In this document: in pieces, positions 31,401-42,065 of the stretch | Numbering within the stretch: the first letter of the stretch is position 1 | Layout: each line of letters starts with the position of its first letter | Assembly: GCA_963210315.1 (NCBI GenBank) | Contig: OY723294.1 | Span: 1,240,001 to 1,304,000 of the forward strand | Source of the DNA: Rhynchopus euleeides | Taxonomy: Eukaryota > Euglenozoa > Diplonemea > Diplonemida > Diplonemidae | Reading direction: 5' to 3' | Length of the DNA stretch: 64,000 nt | Translations under genes and position numbers: made by a program | The notes under the pieces: model-generated | What the model was told of the DNA's origin: nothing | What the model saw: only the letters and a program-made list of their open reading frames with translations | The model's database searches: none

Positions 31401-31776
31401 CACGCTCTCCTTGCGCCACACCACACCACACCATGCACAGGCATCACCGACTACTCCATCAACGAGACTTCCCTGGAACAGGTCTTCATGCGCATCGGTG
31501 AGCGTGCCATGCGCGAGGAAGATGTGGTATGCACACACGCCACATCATGCACTTTTTTTGCGCACCGTCCCCTCTCATCAGTGTCGCCTCAGTCACACGC
31601 CGCACTTGTTTGCTTCGTGGCTCATCTCTCACCCACCCCTGTGTCTCACATGCACGCATGCGCCCCACACACCGCTACACCCGAACACCAACTCTTCTTT
31701 TGCACAGCTCGCATATGCCGCGACAGAGGACACCGTGCTCCCGCCGACCTCTCCGCGTGGTGCACCGGATGTTTAG
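25495..31776 (+). CDS. ABCA-class full transporter, copy 1 (3 exons)
   Basis: join(25495..31291, 31441..31526, 31708..31776) gives 1983 residues; the total length divides by three. ABCA family members move lipids or sterols across membranes. Order: a TM helix near residues 45-65, a large extracellular loop with several N-glycosylation sequons, TM2-6, NBD1 (Walker A GHNGAGKTT 683-691, LSGGQ 782, VFLDEP 803), regulatory segment, TM7, second loop, TM8-12, a WW-like insert (W1582 to L1604), NBD2 (GTNGAGKTT 1674, LSGGN 1773, VFLDEP 1794). Both NBDs are intact. Introns are GTATGT...CAG. The start is the ATG at 25495. The second half of TMD2 differs from the other copies (LLSYLVTVAMAF) and the linker before the WW-like insert is longer. 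Confidence 0.92.
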   Translation: MEGIDVPEDNGGIAGGIDLTSYELKNKQLRHFCLAVDKTLRLKRRKLRGFLCELLMPPLFICCLTIGHFASDNTYVESRGYAEEPYVNLTESIAETFCTLNFPSEVERVASAVPNCTHAPWWMPQFTCLYSIWNSPDGSTSLCVRPDTPTGMDKKGLKRLYYHLVRTADRGSTVPHFDTMVVLQWLAHRAKGNLRFNVDTYWNSLMHSGNIEIASADCRAGQELVHHFKTTTKFFGYIFNESLPRDGECANVWATEAAAVNYIRKDGAAKVWALIVLNDINHKTKVFDYTIRMNYTSTPYTKITHDKFAQGLGRNRSRQYINSGFPTLQTHIDSFYLGRPDLLLKTPVALPMPTGNYLHSQFLERAGTLIPLVFALAFLYPVSCLVGGIVEEKEHRLREGMLIMGLSKMSFYLAWFASYFLLLAVSSILVTAVACATFLSNTSPLLVFLQTQVYSTSIIALSLLMSVFFSKSRIAAIVSPLVVFALTVPKFTINTHADLSTHTLASLSSAVAYGYSTELIINYEKRGSGSDFTDFVSDSYSYGTALGMMLLDTILYLLLAWYLDSVLPSQYGVKLHPLFFLYPSYWGLTKTGKYGRQADNHDLTPPSRLPHYVDTEIDESTRQDLEERERVRIMGMRMEFASPDGKGPKNVAVNNLGNGVPSGAAGGADALTFYEGQVQCVLGHNGAGKTTLINMLTGMLTPTSGDCLIWGRSVRHELGKIRENIGLCPQHNILWARLSCHEHLMFYGRIKGVPEAVLRERVEQMLRLVNLYEKRDAWSEVLSGGQKRKLSVACALIGGSQLVFLDEPTAGMDVESRRAMWSLLRNPAVLRGRVIVLTTHYMEEADLLGDSVAIMHKGCLHSWGSSFYLKSRLGVGYNMSVAMRAQCVPEQVEEVVRRYITRAEVGRLSCTGNELRLRLPMDSLPDDEWLSVARNKMRLENTTDPAKMREAATAVIHERLASPEVLADCEALLSHIRTVSHFPDMFDELERRKDELHVESFGVGVTTLEEVFMRIALEEGDDVASGAGPHAATPALVDDSDSDADELTAMNPLSPQEHSHLEPSPTFGDLYTITDQDDPPIRGTQLYLEQFKGLFIKRVRCATRDVRTITFQFVLPVLFILLALLLGMVGMPTMPSIDLKPSMFGRETYMPYSVDVEEPESLLFTEEFMPGYHLVDVTEGGSHPAGYKELSSYLLQTVDHRRRDVMRDLALSYMRVGNETDFPVVFDNATFIHALPVGLNTIHNAVLRGKYDKTGMRPQLVTRNHPLPFSEYSDRIISEVLITITGIFIMIPFTFIPSNFVSFVVKERECKAKHVQVVSGAHLAAYWLSSFLFDLLSYLVTVAMAFVVFYAADRTEFIGSAEAFWASFLLFFEYGVSAILSSYFFSFLFSSHTSAQNAVMAFNFVVGFILVIVTQVLDYVKNTKHINPKLKFIYRLFPSYCLGEGIIRMSVRELAETVHYGKLSSRPFDLDTAGYPLIYMAAMTPVFLLLTLVVESPVVRLRFQRYSRAVRDKVLSLPADVARLCLGKGHTAFDMDLHLDMDSEDGVPLVDSSAQNHSSFDSDMYSTLPRDGPEVMYRRGAWLMCKSGDGSVYYFNEATGESKLNDKDTPFYRDQDVQRHAEEVLATENGRDGDYVTVKQLRKVWAPRGNAQKKVAVADLSFGVKSGELFAFLGTNGAGKTTTLSILSGEFEPTSGQAFIAGHDVVEDGQLARQNLGFCPQFDALLDHLTCEEHLELFACLRGIPKRHRKPSAEVLLNGLGLAPHRKKLASNLSGGNRRKLSVAVALMGGPSAVFLDEPSAGMDPLARRSLWGALEKAITDLKLSVILTTHHLEEIEGLGRLDHRVTIMVDGRLQCLGSLGQLKHQLGDAFELTLKVKSVDAEAALRAFLKEQWPKCELSESTQQRLSYQVAKEEASLSQMFRLIEDNRDRLGMSPHAAQHTPHSYQLNTTPRLLGAVLYCAIYVPCPATLSLRHTTPHHAQASPTTPSTRLPWNRSSCASVSVPCARKMWYAHTPHHALFLRTVPSHQCRLSHTPHLFASWLISHPPLCLTCTHAPHTPLHPNTNSSFAQLAYAATEDTVLPPTSPRGAPDV
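31292..31440 (+). other. ABCA copy 1 intron 1 (phase 1)
   Basis: Begins GTATGTCGCC and ends CACCATGCACAG. Nearly identical in sequence to the equivalent introns at 41458-41611 and 56471-56624. The spliced junction restores RLG-ITDYSINETS. Confidence 0.88.
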
Positions 31777-34700
31777 CTTGGGCCAGTCCTGCCCAGGCAC
31801 CCCATCCCTGCAGCTCGTTGATGCTGCAGTGCTGCGCGTGCTTTCTCGACTCCACTCTGTGCTGTGTTAGGAATATCTTGGGGTGTTTTCATGGGGATCT
31901 CTCGGGCTTCTGCATTTTTTTTTGCAGATCACCTGTTTTTTTTTCTCTGACTGAAAAGACTCGTGACAGCGTTTGGTATCCTGCATACCAGTGCACTAGC
32001 AGTCACCGTTCGGACAAAAAAAAACAGAACTCAATTCCGAGGATTTTTGCCTTGTTTCTGATCCGTGACCCGCTTTTCCACGCACACTGTGGGCTCTTAT
32101 CTTACATCGCGGTGTGAGTCACTGAGAGTATACTCGCCTTGTGAAATGTAGGAGTCGCTCCAGAATGTGAGACACAGTACACGTTCATTTCAAGAGAAGA
32201 CTCTCGAAAGCGAAGGGGTGTGTCTGTTTCTGCCTGATGACTCCCACTCCTCGAGCATGTATCGAGAACCCCCGCGCTCGGAAGCCACCCCCACGCGATG
32301 TAAGGGTTCACCGTGCACATACACACACCCCTGGTTCTTGCATTTTGGCTTTGCTGCCAACCACCCCATGAATCTTTGGCAGGTCACCACCACCCCCTAC
32401 TGCCGTTATCATACTTCTCTCAAACCTCGTGAGCAGGAGAGGGCCTTCGCTCTGTGTCGCTGTGTCAATTTGCAACCGGTTTCTTTGTGAGGCACACAAC
32501 ACACACACACACACACACACACACGCGGCCCACCCCCATTCTCACCTATTTTTTTCCTGCCATTTTATGTGCGAAGGCTGCCCCACCCCTCTCCCCCCAT
32601 CCCCCCATTGAGTTCAAATCGCCTGAGGCTCACCAACAGAGCCGTGAGGTTTGTTTCCTGTGTGATGCCCCCCTTTGGCTTGGCTTTGAGTGTTACTCCC
32701 CCGGGCAGCAGGGCCACCCGCACACTGAAATATCCGTGGTTGGCAATTGCGAAAATGTTGAATTGTGGGTGTCCTTTCCTGGGCTTGCCACTTCGTGAAC
32801 ACTAATGCTAATGATAATTCATCACACACGGCTATTGCAGCCCTGCAAACGCGGTGGGGGGGTGGAATGGGGGAGTCGGGCAGATTCGACGAACTGAAAG
32901 CGAAGCGATGGAATGCCAGTGGCCCAAGTTGTATTTTAACTTCGGGGATGCTTCCTTCTCTTGTTTCCCTTCATCTGTGTGACCCCGCTCGGGGGAGGAG
33001 AAGTCTGCACGTTGACCTCAGGGGGTCTTTGAAAGTATGTCAGCACCACTGCATTTCCTGACCTTGGTTGGTGTTGGCAACTGATGCAGCTGCTCCGCAA
33101 AGCGTGTTCTCACGCCATTGGCTGCCTCATGACTTATTTCACGTAGTTGCAGAGTTTTCTTCAGGCGAAAAAAAAAGATGAGCAGTCTGATAATGGGGCA
33201 ACAGTGTCATATCGAAGTCCTCTCACACGCACTCTTCTGTAGATGGGAGCTGGACTAACAACAAGCAGGTGTGGGTGGCATCTTCATCCCTGTACCGAGC
33301 TGTGTTAGGTGTGCACCCTGTGGTGTGGGCACTTTACTCTTCTGCACTTGAGAGCCAGCAAGAGGGAGAGCACATCTCTCGCTTCCGCGCGCCCCCTCCA
33401 AACGGGGATAATAAGAAGCGAAGCCGAGTGTATTCCGCAGAATGTAGCGGAAACACCCATCCCCCCCCCCTCTCTCTCCGGCAGAACAACACACCACAAC
33501 ACAAACCATCATGTCTGTGATCTGCATACCCTGCAGCGACACTCCCCATCCTCGTTCTCCCATCCCATTTCTTTTGATCCTTTTGTTTCGAAGAAGCGCC
33601 TTTTTTTTCGCCAGAGCCATGGCGTTTGGAATGTGGGAATGCGGCCGCAGCGACCCATTCCAAACCCCACACCCCCCCCTCCCTTGAGTTGATGCAACAC
33701 AACCCCCCCCCCCCCCCCACCCTGCGCCACACTCCACCCCTCCGCGCAGTAAAACCTCGGGCACTGAGTGTCTTTCGCAATGGTTTTACAGCTTTTCGAC
33801 AAAGTTCGACGATGAGCTATTTTCTCCTACATCTAGGAGAGGGGCCAAAAACGCACCTGTTTGGACGCCGGAGTGAAGACTCCCACCGTCTGAAATTTAA
33901 GTGGCTGGGGTGGTGAGAGGGAAGGGAGGGAGGAAGGAGGGAGGGAAGAGGCAAGGGGGGGAAACGGTCCTTCTGACATGCCAAAGTGCGAAGAGCCCGT
34001 AGAAGCAATAGTAGAACCTGCTGCACCAAGCAGCCACAGTACAGCACGCGCGCAGGCACCGGACCCTATCTCCTAAAAAAAACTCTGACATGCCGTTTGC
34101 TCCGGATGGCGGTACATTTTTTTTTTTGCGTTTGGCTGAGCTTCAGGGGAGAAGCACGGCAAACTACCACCCCACCTCCCCATCACCCCACACGACTCTC
34201 AACGGCTAGCCTCCTCTCACCTGTTCCAGATTGTGTTAACTTTGCAGGTGGCGAATGCCACGCCTTATACTTTTTGAACGATTTCAACAGATCTTTTTTC
34301 ATGCCCTGGCAGAACAGAGCTGGGGTTACTTTATTTTCGCACGGGCAATGCAATACAATGCCACTGATGGGGTCTGCCTGAGGAGGAGCCGGGGGAGGGA
34401 GGAAGGGAGAAGACGTCGCATGGTAGGCTGGGAGCGCGACAGGATTAAGAGTGGCCCATATGGTGGTTATACTGTCATGCTGGCATCGCGTTGTCAAGAA
34501 TCGAGGAGAAAAAAGAAAAATCCTGATGGCATCAATCGGTATCCCCTGCATGTTAGCTCCTGCCCATATTGCAGGCGCCAAGTTTGGCCAATAAAAACGC
34601 AAACGCCAAGGCTGTTCTCCTTTAGGCGGGCTTCGCGACCGGCATTATTCAACAAAATACTTGCGGCACCGCACCGCATCATCCCCTTATATGCCGCTCG

Positions 34701-35677
34701 ACAAGCGCCCTTACTACTTACCTCGCTCGCTCAATCGTGGTTTCGATCGACTTTGTGCGGTTGGTTGCTAGATCAATTCCAGTAAAGTCACGTAACCCTG
34801 GCTGTTGACGGACCCTTCCTTCGAACAAGATAATCCCCCGGTCTTCTTGCGTTGGGGCTTTCACCTGGAGAAGCACCCGACCCCCCCCCTTCCCCCTCTC
34901 TGATTTTGGTCGGAAAAAACAGTGTGTGACATCTAATTTGTTAGCGGCTTCATTTTCCCCCCCGCCACGCCCCCACCCCCACCCTCTTTCCATTCTGATT
35001 TACTTTTGGCGGGAATACACCTGCTCATAAGGAGAAGACATCGGCCTGCATGCTGTGTAGTTGAGGCAGGGTTAGGGGGGAAAGACACATGGTCGCATCT
35101 TGCATGCCGGAAAGGCCAAGGCAGCTCATAATGCCAACGGGGGCGGGGAGGGCGGGGATGGGTGGGGTTGGCGGGAGAACCGGGTCGTCTCTGATGCTGC
35201 GACCTGCACTCACACCCTCATACACCACTGCCGCTCTTTCCGGGGTGTGCTACCCCACCGAGGCTTGGTGTGAACGAATGTGAGAACGCGGTGTGAAATG
35301 GCGGGTGAGGTTTTGCACCACATCCTGGCCGCCCTGTCGACGGGCCCCGTGCCCATCGCAATACGTATCTGTCTTCCGTAGGCGTGCTGTTCTGGCTTGC
35401 TCGTCGTATATTGTCTTTGTGGCGATGCCGGACCATAGAAGAGAATGCAGACCTGGAGGTTCGTGCCGTGCACGCGGCAGCCCCCCACCCCCGACCTGGG
35501 TCTGTTTTGGGTTCTGCTGTGGCGCCTCGAGATTGGCCCTTCCGATGTGGGAGGGCCGTGTGGGGCAGGCTGGTATAGGAGGTGGGGGGCGGGGGGGTGG
35601 GTTCAGGGTATATGGTGGTGTGTCTCGTTCATGTTGGCACACTGTACACACGTCGCAGACAATCACACAGCCGTGTT
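31777..35677. other. Intergenic between ABCA copies 1 and 2
   Basis: No gene supported. It contains a CA dinucleotide repeat (32493-32524), a C-tract of about 18 bases near 33701, a block at 34017-34075 shared with 426-486, a block at 34445-34505 shared with 9308-9370, and a block at 32444-32490 related to ones at 42628 and 60934. Confidence 0.5.
32493..32524. repeat. CA microsatellite
   Basis: About 15 AC dinucleotide units. Confidence 0.9.
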
Positions 35678-35729
35678 GCACGGTTCATACACTATACGTG
35701 TGCTCGGGGTAGCACCTGCGGAAGGCACG
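35678..35729 (+). promoter_or_regulatory. Conserved 52-bp upstream box, ABCA copy 2
   Basis: Identical, apart from one inserted T, to 50735-50787 upstream of copy 3: GCACGGTTCATACACTATAC ... GCACCTGCGGAAGGCACG, running right up to the ATG. Similarity stops abruptly at the 5' side. It may be core promoter plus 5' UTR, or simply the edge of the duplicated segment. Confidence 0.6.
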
Positions 35730-38700
35730 ATGGATGCATCAGGGGGGCGTGTGTCGCCCACTCACAAGCTGCATGGACAGGATGCGCATGACATCGACCT
35801 GAGCAGCTATGCTCTGAAGCACCGCGGGTGGACGCACTTCAAGTTGGCGCTCAACAAGAATCTGCGGCTGAAGACGAGGAAGCCGACGGGGCTTGCGTGC
35901 GAGCTGTTGCTGCCCCCCTTCTTCATCTGCTGTCTGATGATCGGGTACTTCGCGAGTGACAACACCGACTACCCTTCCATGGAGTACGCCTCGGAGCCGG
36001 CACTGGACCTGGACACCGCGACACAGGATGTCTTCTGCACCTGGGGGCTGCCCGCGGAGAAGGCGGCACTGCCGCAGTACCAAAAGTGTGTCTTCCCGTG
36101 TTTTGGCCCTGCCCTGATCCCCAACATGCGGAATGGACAGCCGGGGTCTCTGTGCATCAACCCGTTGGCACCTCATGCGTGGAAGATTGCCTCGGAGCTC
36201 TACGAAGATATCGTCAACACGACCAGCATGCATGTGCCCAACATGGATACGATGCTGGCCGTCCAGAGCTTCGCATTGCAACTGAAAGGCAACCTCGATT
36301 TCAACACCGACTCGTACCAAAACAGCCTTCTTCACTCTGGCAATGTTGAGCTTGTGGCGAAGGACTGTGCCACCGGGATGGCGGTGCTTGACCACTTGAA
36401 CTCGACCAGCCAGTTCTTCGGGCATTTCATCAACAACAGCATCACACGTAACGAGCCTGACTGCCCCTACATGTGGACTGACGAGAATGCGGCTGTCGAC
36501 TACGCCAAGGGCGACGGGGCTTCGTACACGTGGGCTGTGATTGTGCTGAACGAGGTGGATGTGCCGACGGCGAACTTCGACTACGTAATCCGTCTGAACT
36601 ACACAGCCGCACCGAACACAAGGAAGACGCAGGACAAGTTCCAGAACGGGCTGGGGAAGCACCGTGCTCTGCAGTACATCAACTCCGGGTTCACGACGCT
36701 GCAGGCAGCGCTTGACAACTACATGATTGGGGAGGTCAATGCCACGCTGGCAGATGAAACCGTGGAAGCCACCCCCGTGTCCCTGGCGGACAACCTTCTG
36801 TATTACCCGATGCCCACGTGGAAGTACACCGACTCGCAGTTCCTGGACCGTGCCGGGAACATGATCCCTCTTGTGCTGGCGCTGGCCTTCCTGTACCCAG
36901 TGTCGAGGCTTGTGGGCGGCATTGTGGAGGAGAAGGAGCACCGCCTGCGTGAGGGAATGCTGATCATGGGCCTGTCGAAGACATCCTTCTACCTCTCCTG
37001 GTTCTGCACCTACTGGATCCTGTTCACGATTTCCAGTCTGCTCATCACACTGGCCGGGTGTGGGACATTCCTCAGCAGCACAAGCCCTGTTCTGGTGTTC
37101 CTGCTTGTGGAACTGTACGCCATGAGCATCATTGCGGTGTCTCTGCTGCTGTCGGTCTTCTTCTCCAAATCGCGCATTGCTGCCATCGTTTCCCCTCTCA
37201 TCACATTCGCGATGGTTGTCCCGAAGTTCAACATCCCTGACACAGCTGACCAGAACACCAAGGTGACAGCGTCTCTCTCATCGGCCGTTGCATTTGGTTA
37301 CAGCATCAGCCTTGTGACAGACTACGAGAAGCAGGGTTCTGGTTCCAACTTCGGGGACTTCACAGCTGACGAATACTCCTACGCACTGGCTGTGTGGATG
37401 ATGGTGTTCGACATGTTCCTGTACCTGCTGCTGGCGTTGTACCTCGACAGCGTGCTGCCGTCACAGTACGGTGTGAAGCTGCACCCGCTGTTCTTCCTGT
37501 ACCCGTCGTACTGGGGTCTGACGAAGACGGGGAAGTACGGACGTCAGGCTGACAACCACGACCTGACGCCGCCTTCGCGTCTGCCGCACTACGTGGACAC
37601 GGAGATCGACGAATCCACAAGGCAGGACCTGGAGGAGCGGGAGCGGGTGCGCATCATGGGGATGCGGATGGAGTTTGCGAGCCCGGACGGGAAGGGGCCG
37701 AAGAACGTGGCTGTCAACAACCTGGGGAACGGTGTGCCGAGCGGTGCGGCTGGCGGTGCGGACGCGCTCACCTTCTACGAGGGGCAGGTGCAGTGCGTGC
37801 TCGGGCACAACGGGGCCGGGAAGACGACGCTGATCAACATGCTGACGGGGATGCTGACGCCGACGTCTGGGGACTGCCTGATCTGGGGACGCAGCGTGCG
37901 GCACGAGCTGGGGAAGATCCGGGAGAACATCGGGCTGTGCCCGCAGCACAACATCCTGTGGGCGCGCCTGTCGTGCCACGAGCACCTGATGTTCTACGGG
38001 CGCATCAAGGGTGTGCCGGAGGCGGTGCTGCGTGAGCGTGTGGAGCAGATGCTGCGTCTGGTGAACCTGTACGAGAAGCGCGACGCGTGGAGCGAGGTGC
38101 TGTCGGGCGGGCAGAAGCGGAAGCTGTCTGTGGCGTGTGCGCTGATTGGCGGGTCGCAGCTGGTGTTCCTGGACGAGCCGACGGCGGGGATGGACGTGGA
38201 GTCGCGCCGCGCGATGTGGTCGCTGCTGCGCAACCCTGCGGTGCTGCGCGGGCGCGTCATTGTGCTGACGACACACTACATGGAGGAGGCAGACCTGCTG
38301 GGGGACAGCGTGGCCATCATGCACAAGGGGTGCCTCCACTCGTGGGGGTCGTCCTTCTACCTGAAGTCGCGCCTCGGGGTGGGTTACAACATGTCGGTGG
38401 CGATGCGTGCCCAGTGCGTGCCGGAGCAGGTGGAGGAGGTGGTGCGCAGGTACATCACACGTGCCGAGGTGGGCCGTCTCTCCTGCACGGGCAACGAGCT
38501 GCGCCTCCGCCTCCCGATGGACTCGCTGCCGGACGACGAGTGGCTGTCCGTCGCGCGCAACAAGATGCGCCTCGAGAACACGACCGACCCGGCGAAGATG
38601 CGCGAGGCTGCCACCGCAGTGATCCACGAGCGTCTCGCCAGCCCCGAAGTCCTTGCCGACTGCGAAGCCCTGCTGTCCCACATCCGCACAGTCTCACACT

Positions 38701-41700
38701 TCCCAGACATGTTCGACGAGCTGGAGAGGCGCAAGGACGAGCTCCACGTCGAGAGCTTCGGTGTCGGCGTCACCACCCTGGAGGAGGTCTTCATGCGCAT
38801 CGCTCTGGAGGAGGGAGACGACGTTGCCTCCGGTGCCGGCCCACACGCCGCCACCCCTGCCCTTGTCGACGACTCCGACAGCGACGCTGATGAGCTGACA
38901 GCGATGAACCCCCTCTCCCCGCAGGAGCACAGCCACCTCGAGCCGAGCCCCACCTTTGGCGATCTGTACACCATCACAGATCAAGATGATCCGCCCATTC
39001 GGGGCACACAGCTCTACCTGGAGCAGTTCAAGGGTCTGTTTATAAAGCGTGTCCGTTGCGCGACACGTGATGTGCGGACCATTACCTTCCAGTTCGTGCT
39101 GCCTGTGCTGTTCATCCTGCTGGCACTGCTGCTGGGAATGGTGGGCATGCCGACAATGCCTTCGATCGATCTGAAGCCTTCCATGTTCGGGAGGGAGACG
39201 TACATGCCGTATTCTGTGGATGTTGAGGAGCCCGAGTCCCTCCTGTTTACCGAGGAGTTCATGCCAGGGTACCATCTGGTGGATGTGACGGAGGGTGGGT
39301 CCCATCCTGCGGGGTACAAGGAACTGTCGAGCTACCTGCTGCAGACTGTGGACCACCGCAGGCGCGACGTTATGCGAGACCTGGCGCTGTCGTATATGCG
39401 TGTTGGTAACGAGACGGATTTCCCTGTTGTGTTTGACAACGCGACGTTCATTCATGCGTTGCCAGTGGGGCTCAACACCATCCACAATGCGGTGCTGCGT
39501 GGGAAGTACGACAAGACAGGGATGCGGCCGCAGCTCGTGACGCGGAACCACCCGCTGCCGTTCTCCGAGTATTCAGACCGCATCATCTCTGAAGTGCTCA
39601 TCACCATCACCGGCATCTTCATCATGATTCCGTTCACGTTCATCCCTTCCAACTTCGTGTCGTTTGTGGTGAAGGAACGTGAGTGCAAGGCGAAGCACGT
39701 TCAGGTTGTCAGTGGGGCCCACCTGGCTGCGTACTGGCTGAGCTCCTTCCTGTTCGACTTCATTGCGTACTGCGTGACAATGGTGCTGGCGTTTATCATC
39801 TTCTTCATCGCAAAACGTGACGAGTTCATCGGGTCTGCTGATGTGTTCTTTGCGACGCTGCTGTTGCTGCTCTTCTACGGGATTGCTGCCATTGCCAGCT
39901 CGTACTTCCTGTCGTTCCTCTTCGCATCGCACACGTCTGCACAGAACGCTGTCATGGCCTTCAACTTCATCTGCGGGTTCATCCTCGTCATTGTGACCAG
40001 CATCCTCGGGTTCATCGACTCCACAAAGGACGTGGCCAACGGGCTCAAGTGGGCGTTCCGTATCATCCCTGCCTACTCCCTGGGTGAAGGCATCATCAGC
40101 CTCTCGTCTCGCCGCCTCCTGGACTCTGTTGGAGGGAAGGTCGAAGGCCCCTTTGCCATGGACATCGTCGGGTACAGTCTGGTCTACATGTCAGCAGTGA
40201 CCCCTGTGTTCTTGCTTGGCGTTCTGATCATCGAGTCCCCCGTTGCACGCTTGTGGCTCCGCCGCCTGCGTGGTGCTGCCAAGCCTGCCGAAGGCCTGAA
40301 GGAGCCCCTCCTCGGCGGCCCGCCGGCGAAGGACTTGTACGATCCGGAGGAGTACGCAGTGCTGGAGCGCGACGGAGATGATGTCATGTACCGTCGTGGG
40401 GCGTGGCTGATGTGCAAGAGCGGTGGCGGGAGTGTGTACTACTTCAACGAGGCGACTGGTGAGTCGAAGTTCAGCGACAAGGACACACCGTTCTACCGTG
40501 ACCAGGACGTGCAGCGCCACGCGGAAGAGGTGCTTGCGACCGAGAACGGGCGTGACGGTGACTACGTGACTGTGAAGCAGCTGCGCAAGGTGTGGGCACC
40601 ACGCGGCAACGCACAGAAGAAGGTTGCTGTCGCAGACCTGTCCTTCGGTGTGAAGAGCGGTGAGCTGTTTGCCTTCCTTGGGACAAACGGTGCAGGCAAG
40701 ACCACCACGCTGTCTGTGCTGAGTGGCGAGTTCGAGCCGACCTCTGGACAGGCCTTCATTGCAGGGCACGACGTTGTGGAGGATGGGCAGCTGGCAAGGC
40801 AGAACCTCGGGTTCTGCCCGCAGTTCGACGCCCTGCTGGACCACCTGACGTGCGAGGAGCACCTGGAGCTGTTCGCGTGCCTGCGTGGGATTCCGAAGCC
40901 GCACCGCAAGCCGAGTGCCGAGCTGCTGCTGGGCGGGCTTGGGCTCGCACCGCACCGCAAGAAGCTGGCAAGCAACCTGAGCGGCGGGAACAGGCGGAAG
41001 CTGTCTGTGGCTGTGGCGCTTATGGGCGGGCCGTCTGCCGTGTTCCTGGACGAGCCGAGTGCAGGGATGGACCCGCTTGCAAGGCGGTCGCTGTGGGGTG
41101 CGCTGGAGAAGGCCATCACGGATCTGAAGCTGTCTGTGATCCTGACGACGCACCACCTCGAGGAGATCGAGGGGCTGGGTCGCCTGGACCACCGTGTCAC
41201 CATCATGGTGGACGGGCGGCTGCAGTGCCTGGGATCTCTCGGGCAGCTGAAGCACCAGCTGGGTGACGCGTTCGAGCTGACGCTGAAGGTGAAGTCTGTG
41301 GACGCAGAGGCAGCTCTGCGTGACTTCATGAAGGAGCAGTGGCCGAAGTGCGAGCTGTCCGAGTCGACGCAGCAGCGCCTGTCGTACCAGGTGGCGAAGG
41401 AGGAGGCGTCGCTGTCCCAGATGTTCCGCCTGATCGAGGACAACCGTGACAGGCTTGGTATGTCGCCACACGCTGCTCAGCATACACCACACTCTTATCA
41501 ACTCAACACAACACCTCGCCTGCTGGGTGCTGTACTGCACTGTGCTATCTACGTGCCGTGTCCTGCCACGCTCTCCTTGCGCCACACCACACCACACCAC
41601 ACCATGCACAGGCGTCACTGACTACTCCATCAACGAGACCTCCCTGGAGCAGGTCTTCATGCGCATTGGTGAGCGTGCCATGCGTGAGGAGGATGTGGTA

Positions 41701-42065
41701 TGCACACACGCCACACCATGCACCTTTTTTGCGCACCGCCCTCTCTCAGCAGTGTTGCCTTCGTTACACGCCACACCTGTCCAGGCACACCTTGAGCTGC
41801 TCCACCTCACCGCCCTTTCTTTTCCTCTCCTGCCCCTCTCGCCCCTCCGCCTTGCTCTGGCAACTTCCCGCTTCCACTCCAGAACTCTTCACCCCTCCCC
41901 CGTTTGCCACCCTTCCCTTTCCAATCCGCATGACACTCATTGCAGCCCTCTCTCCCCGACACCTGCCACTTGCTGCTGCTGCCCACACGCCCCATCCCCC
42001 TACAGCAAGCCTATCAGAGCAACGAGACGCAGGTCTTAGCTCCGCACCCGCCTCTTGTCGAATGA
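35730..42065 (+). CDS. ABCA-class full transporter, copy 2 (3 exons)
   Basis: join(35730..41457, 41612..41697, 42006..42065) gives 1957 residues. Same architecture as copy 1: Walker A of NBD1 at 692, WW-like W1559, Walker A of NBD2 at 1651. The start is taken at MDASGG because copy 3 starts at the same place and the conserved box ends there; an upstream in-frame extension to 35445 has no similarity to the other copies. The protein is a mosaic. The N-terminal loop and the end of TMD2 resemble copy 3, while 37420-39758 matches copy 1 (27158-29496) almost base for base with no indels, including the linker and second extracellular loop. The last exon encodes QAYQSNETQ and ends at TGA. Confidence 0.92.

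Noticed and set aside
30178..31434. Long antisense frames over NBD2 (also 40191-41618 and 55207-56631)
   Set aside because: His/Gln/Val-rich mirror of the NBD2 coding strand, running across real splice sites.
31292..31776. Copy 1 read straight through intron 1 and intron 2 as coding
   Set aside because: Although open, the translation is low-complexity, the sequence has GTATGT and CAG borders, and splicing restores a family-like C-terminus in all three copies.
35445..35729. Upstream extension of ABCA copy 2
   Set aside because: No similarity to copy 3 upstream of the shared MDASG start; composition is not protein-like.
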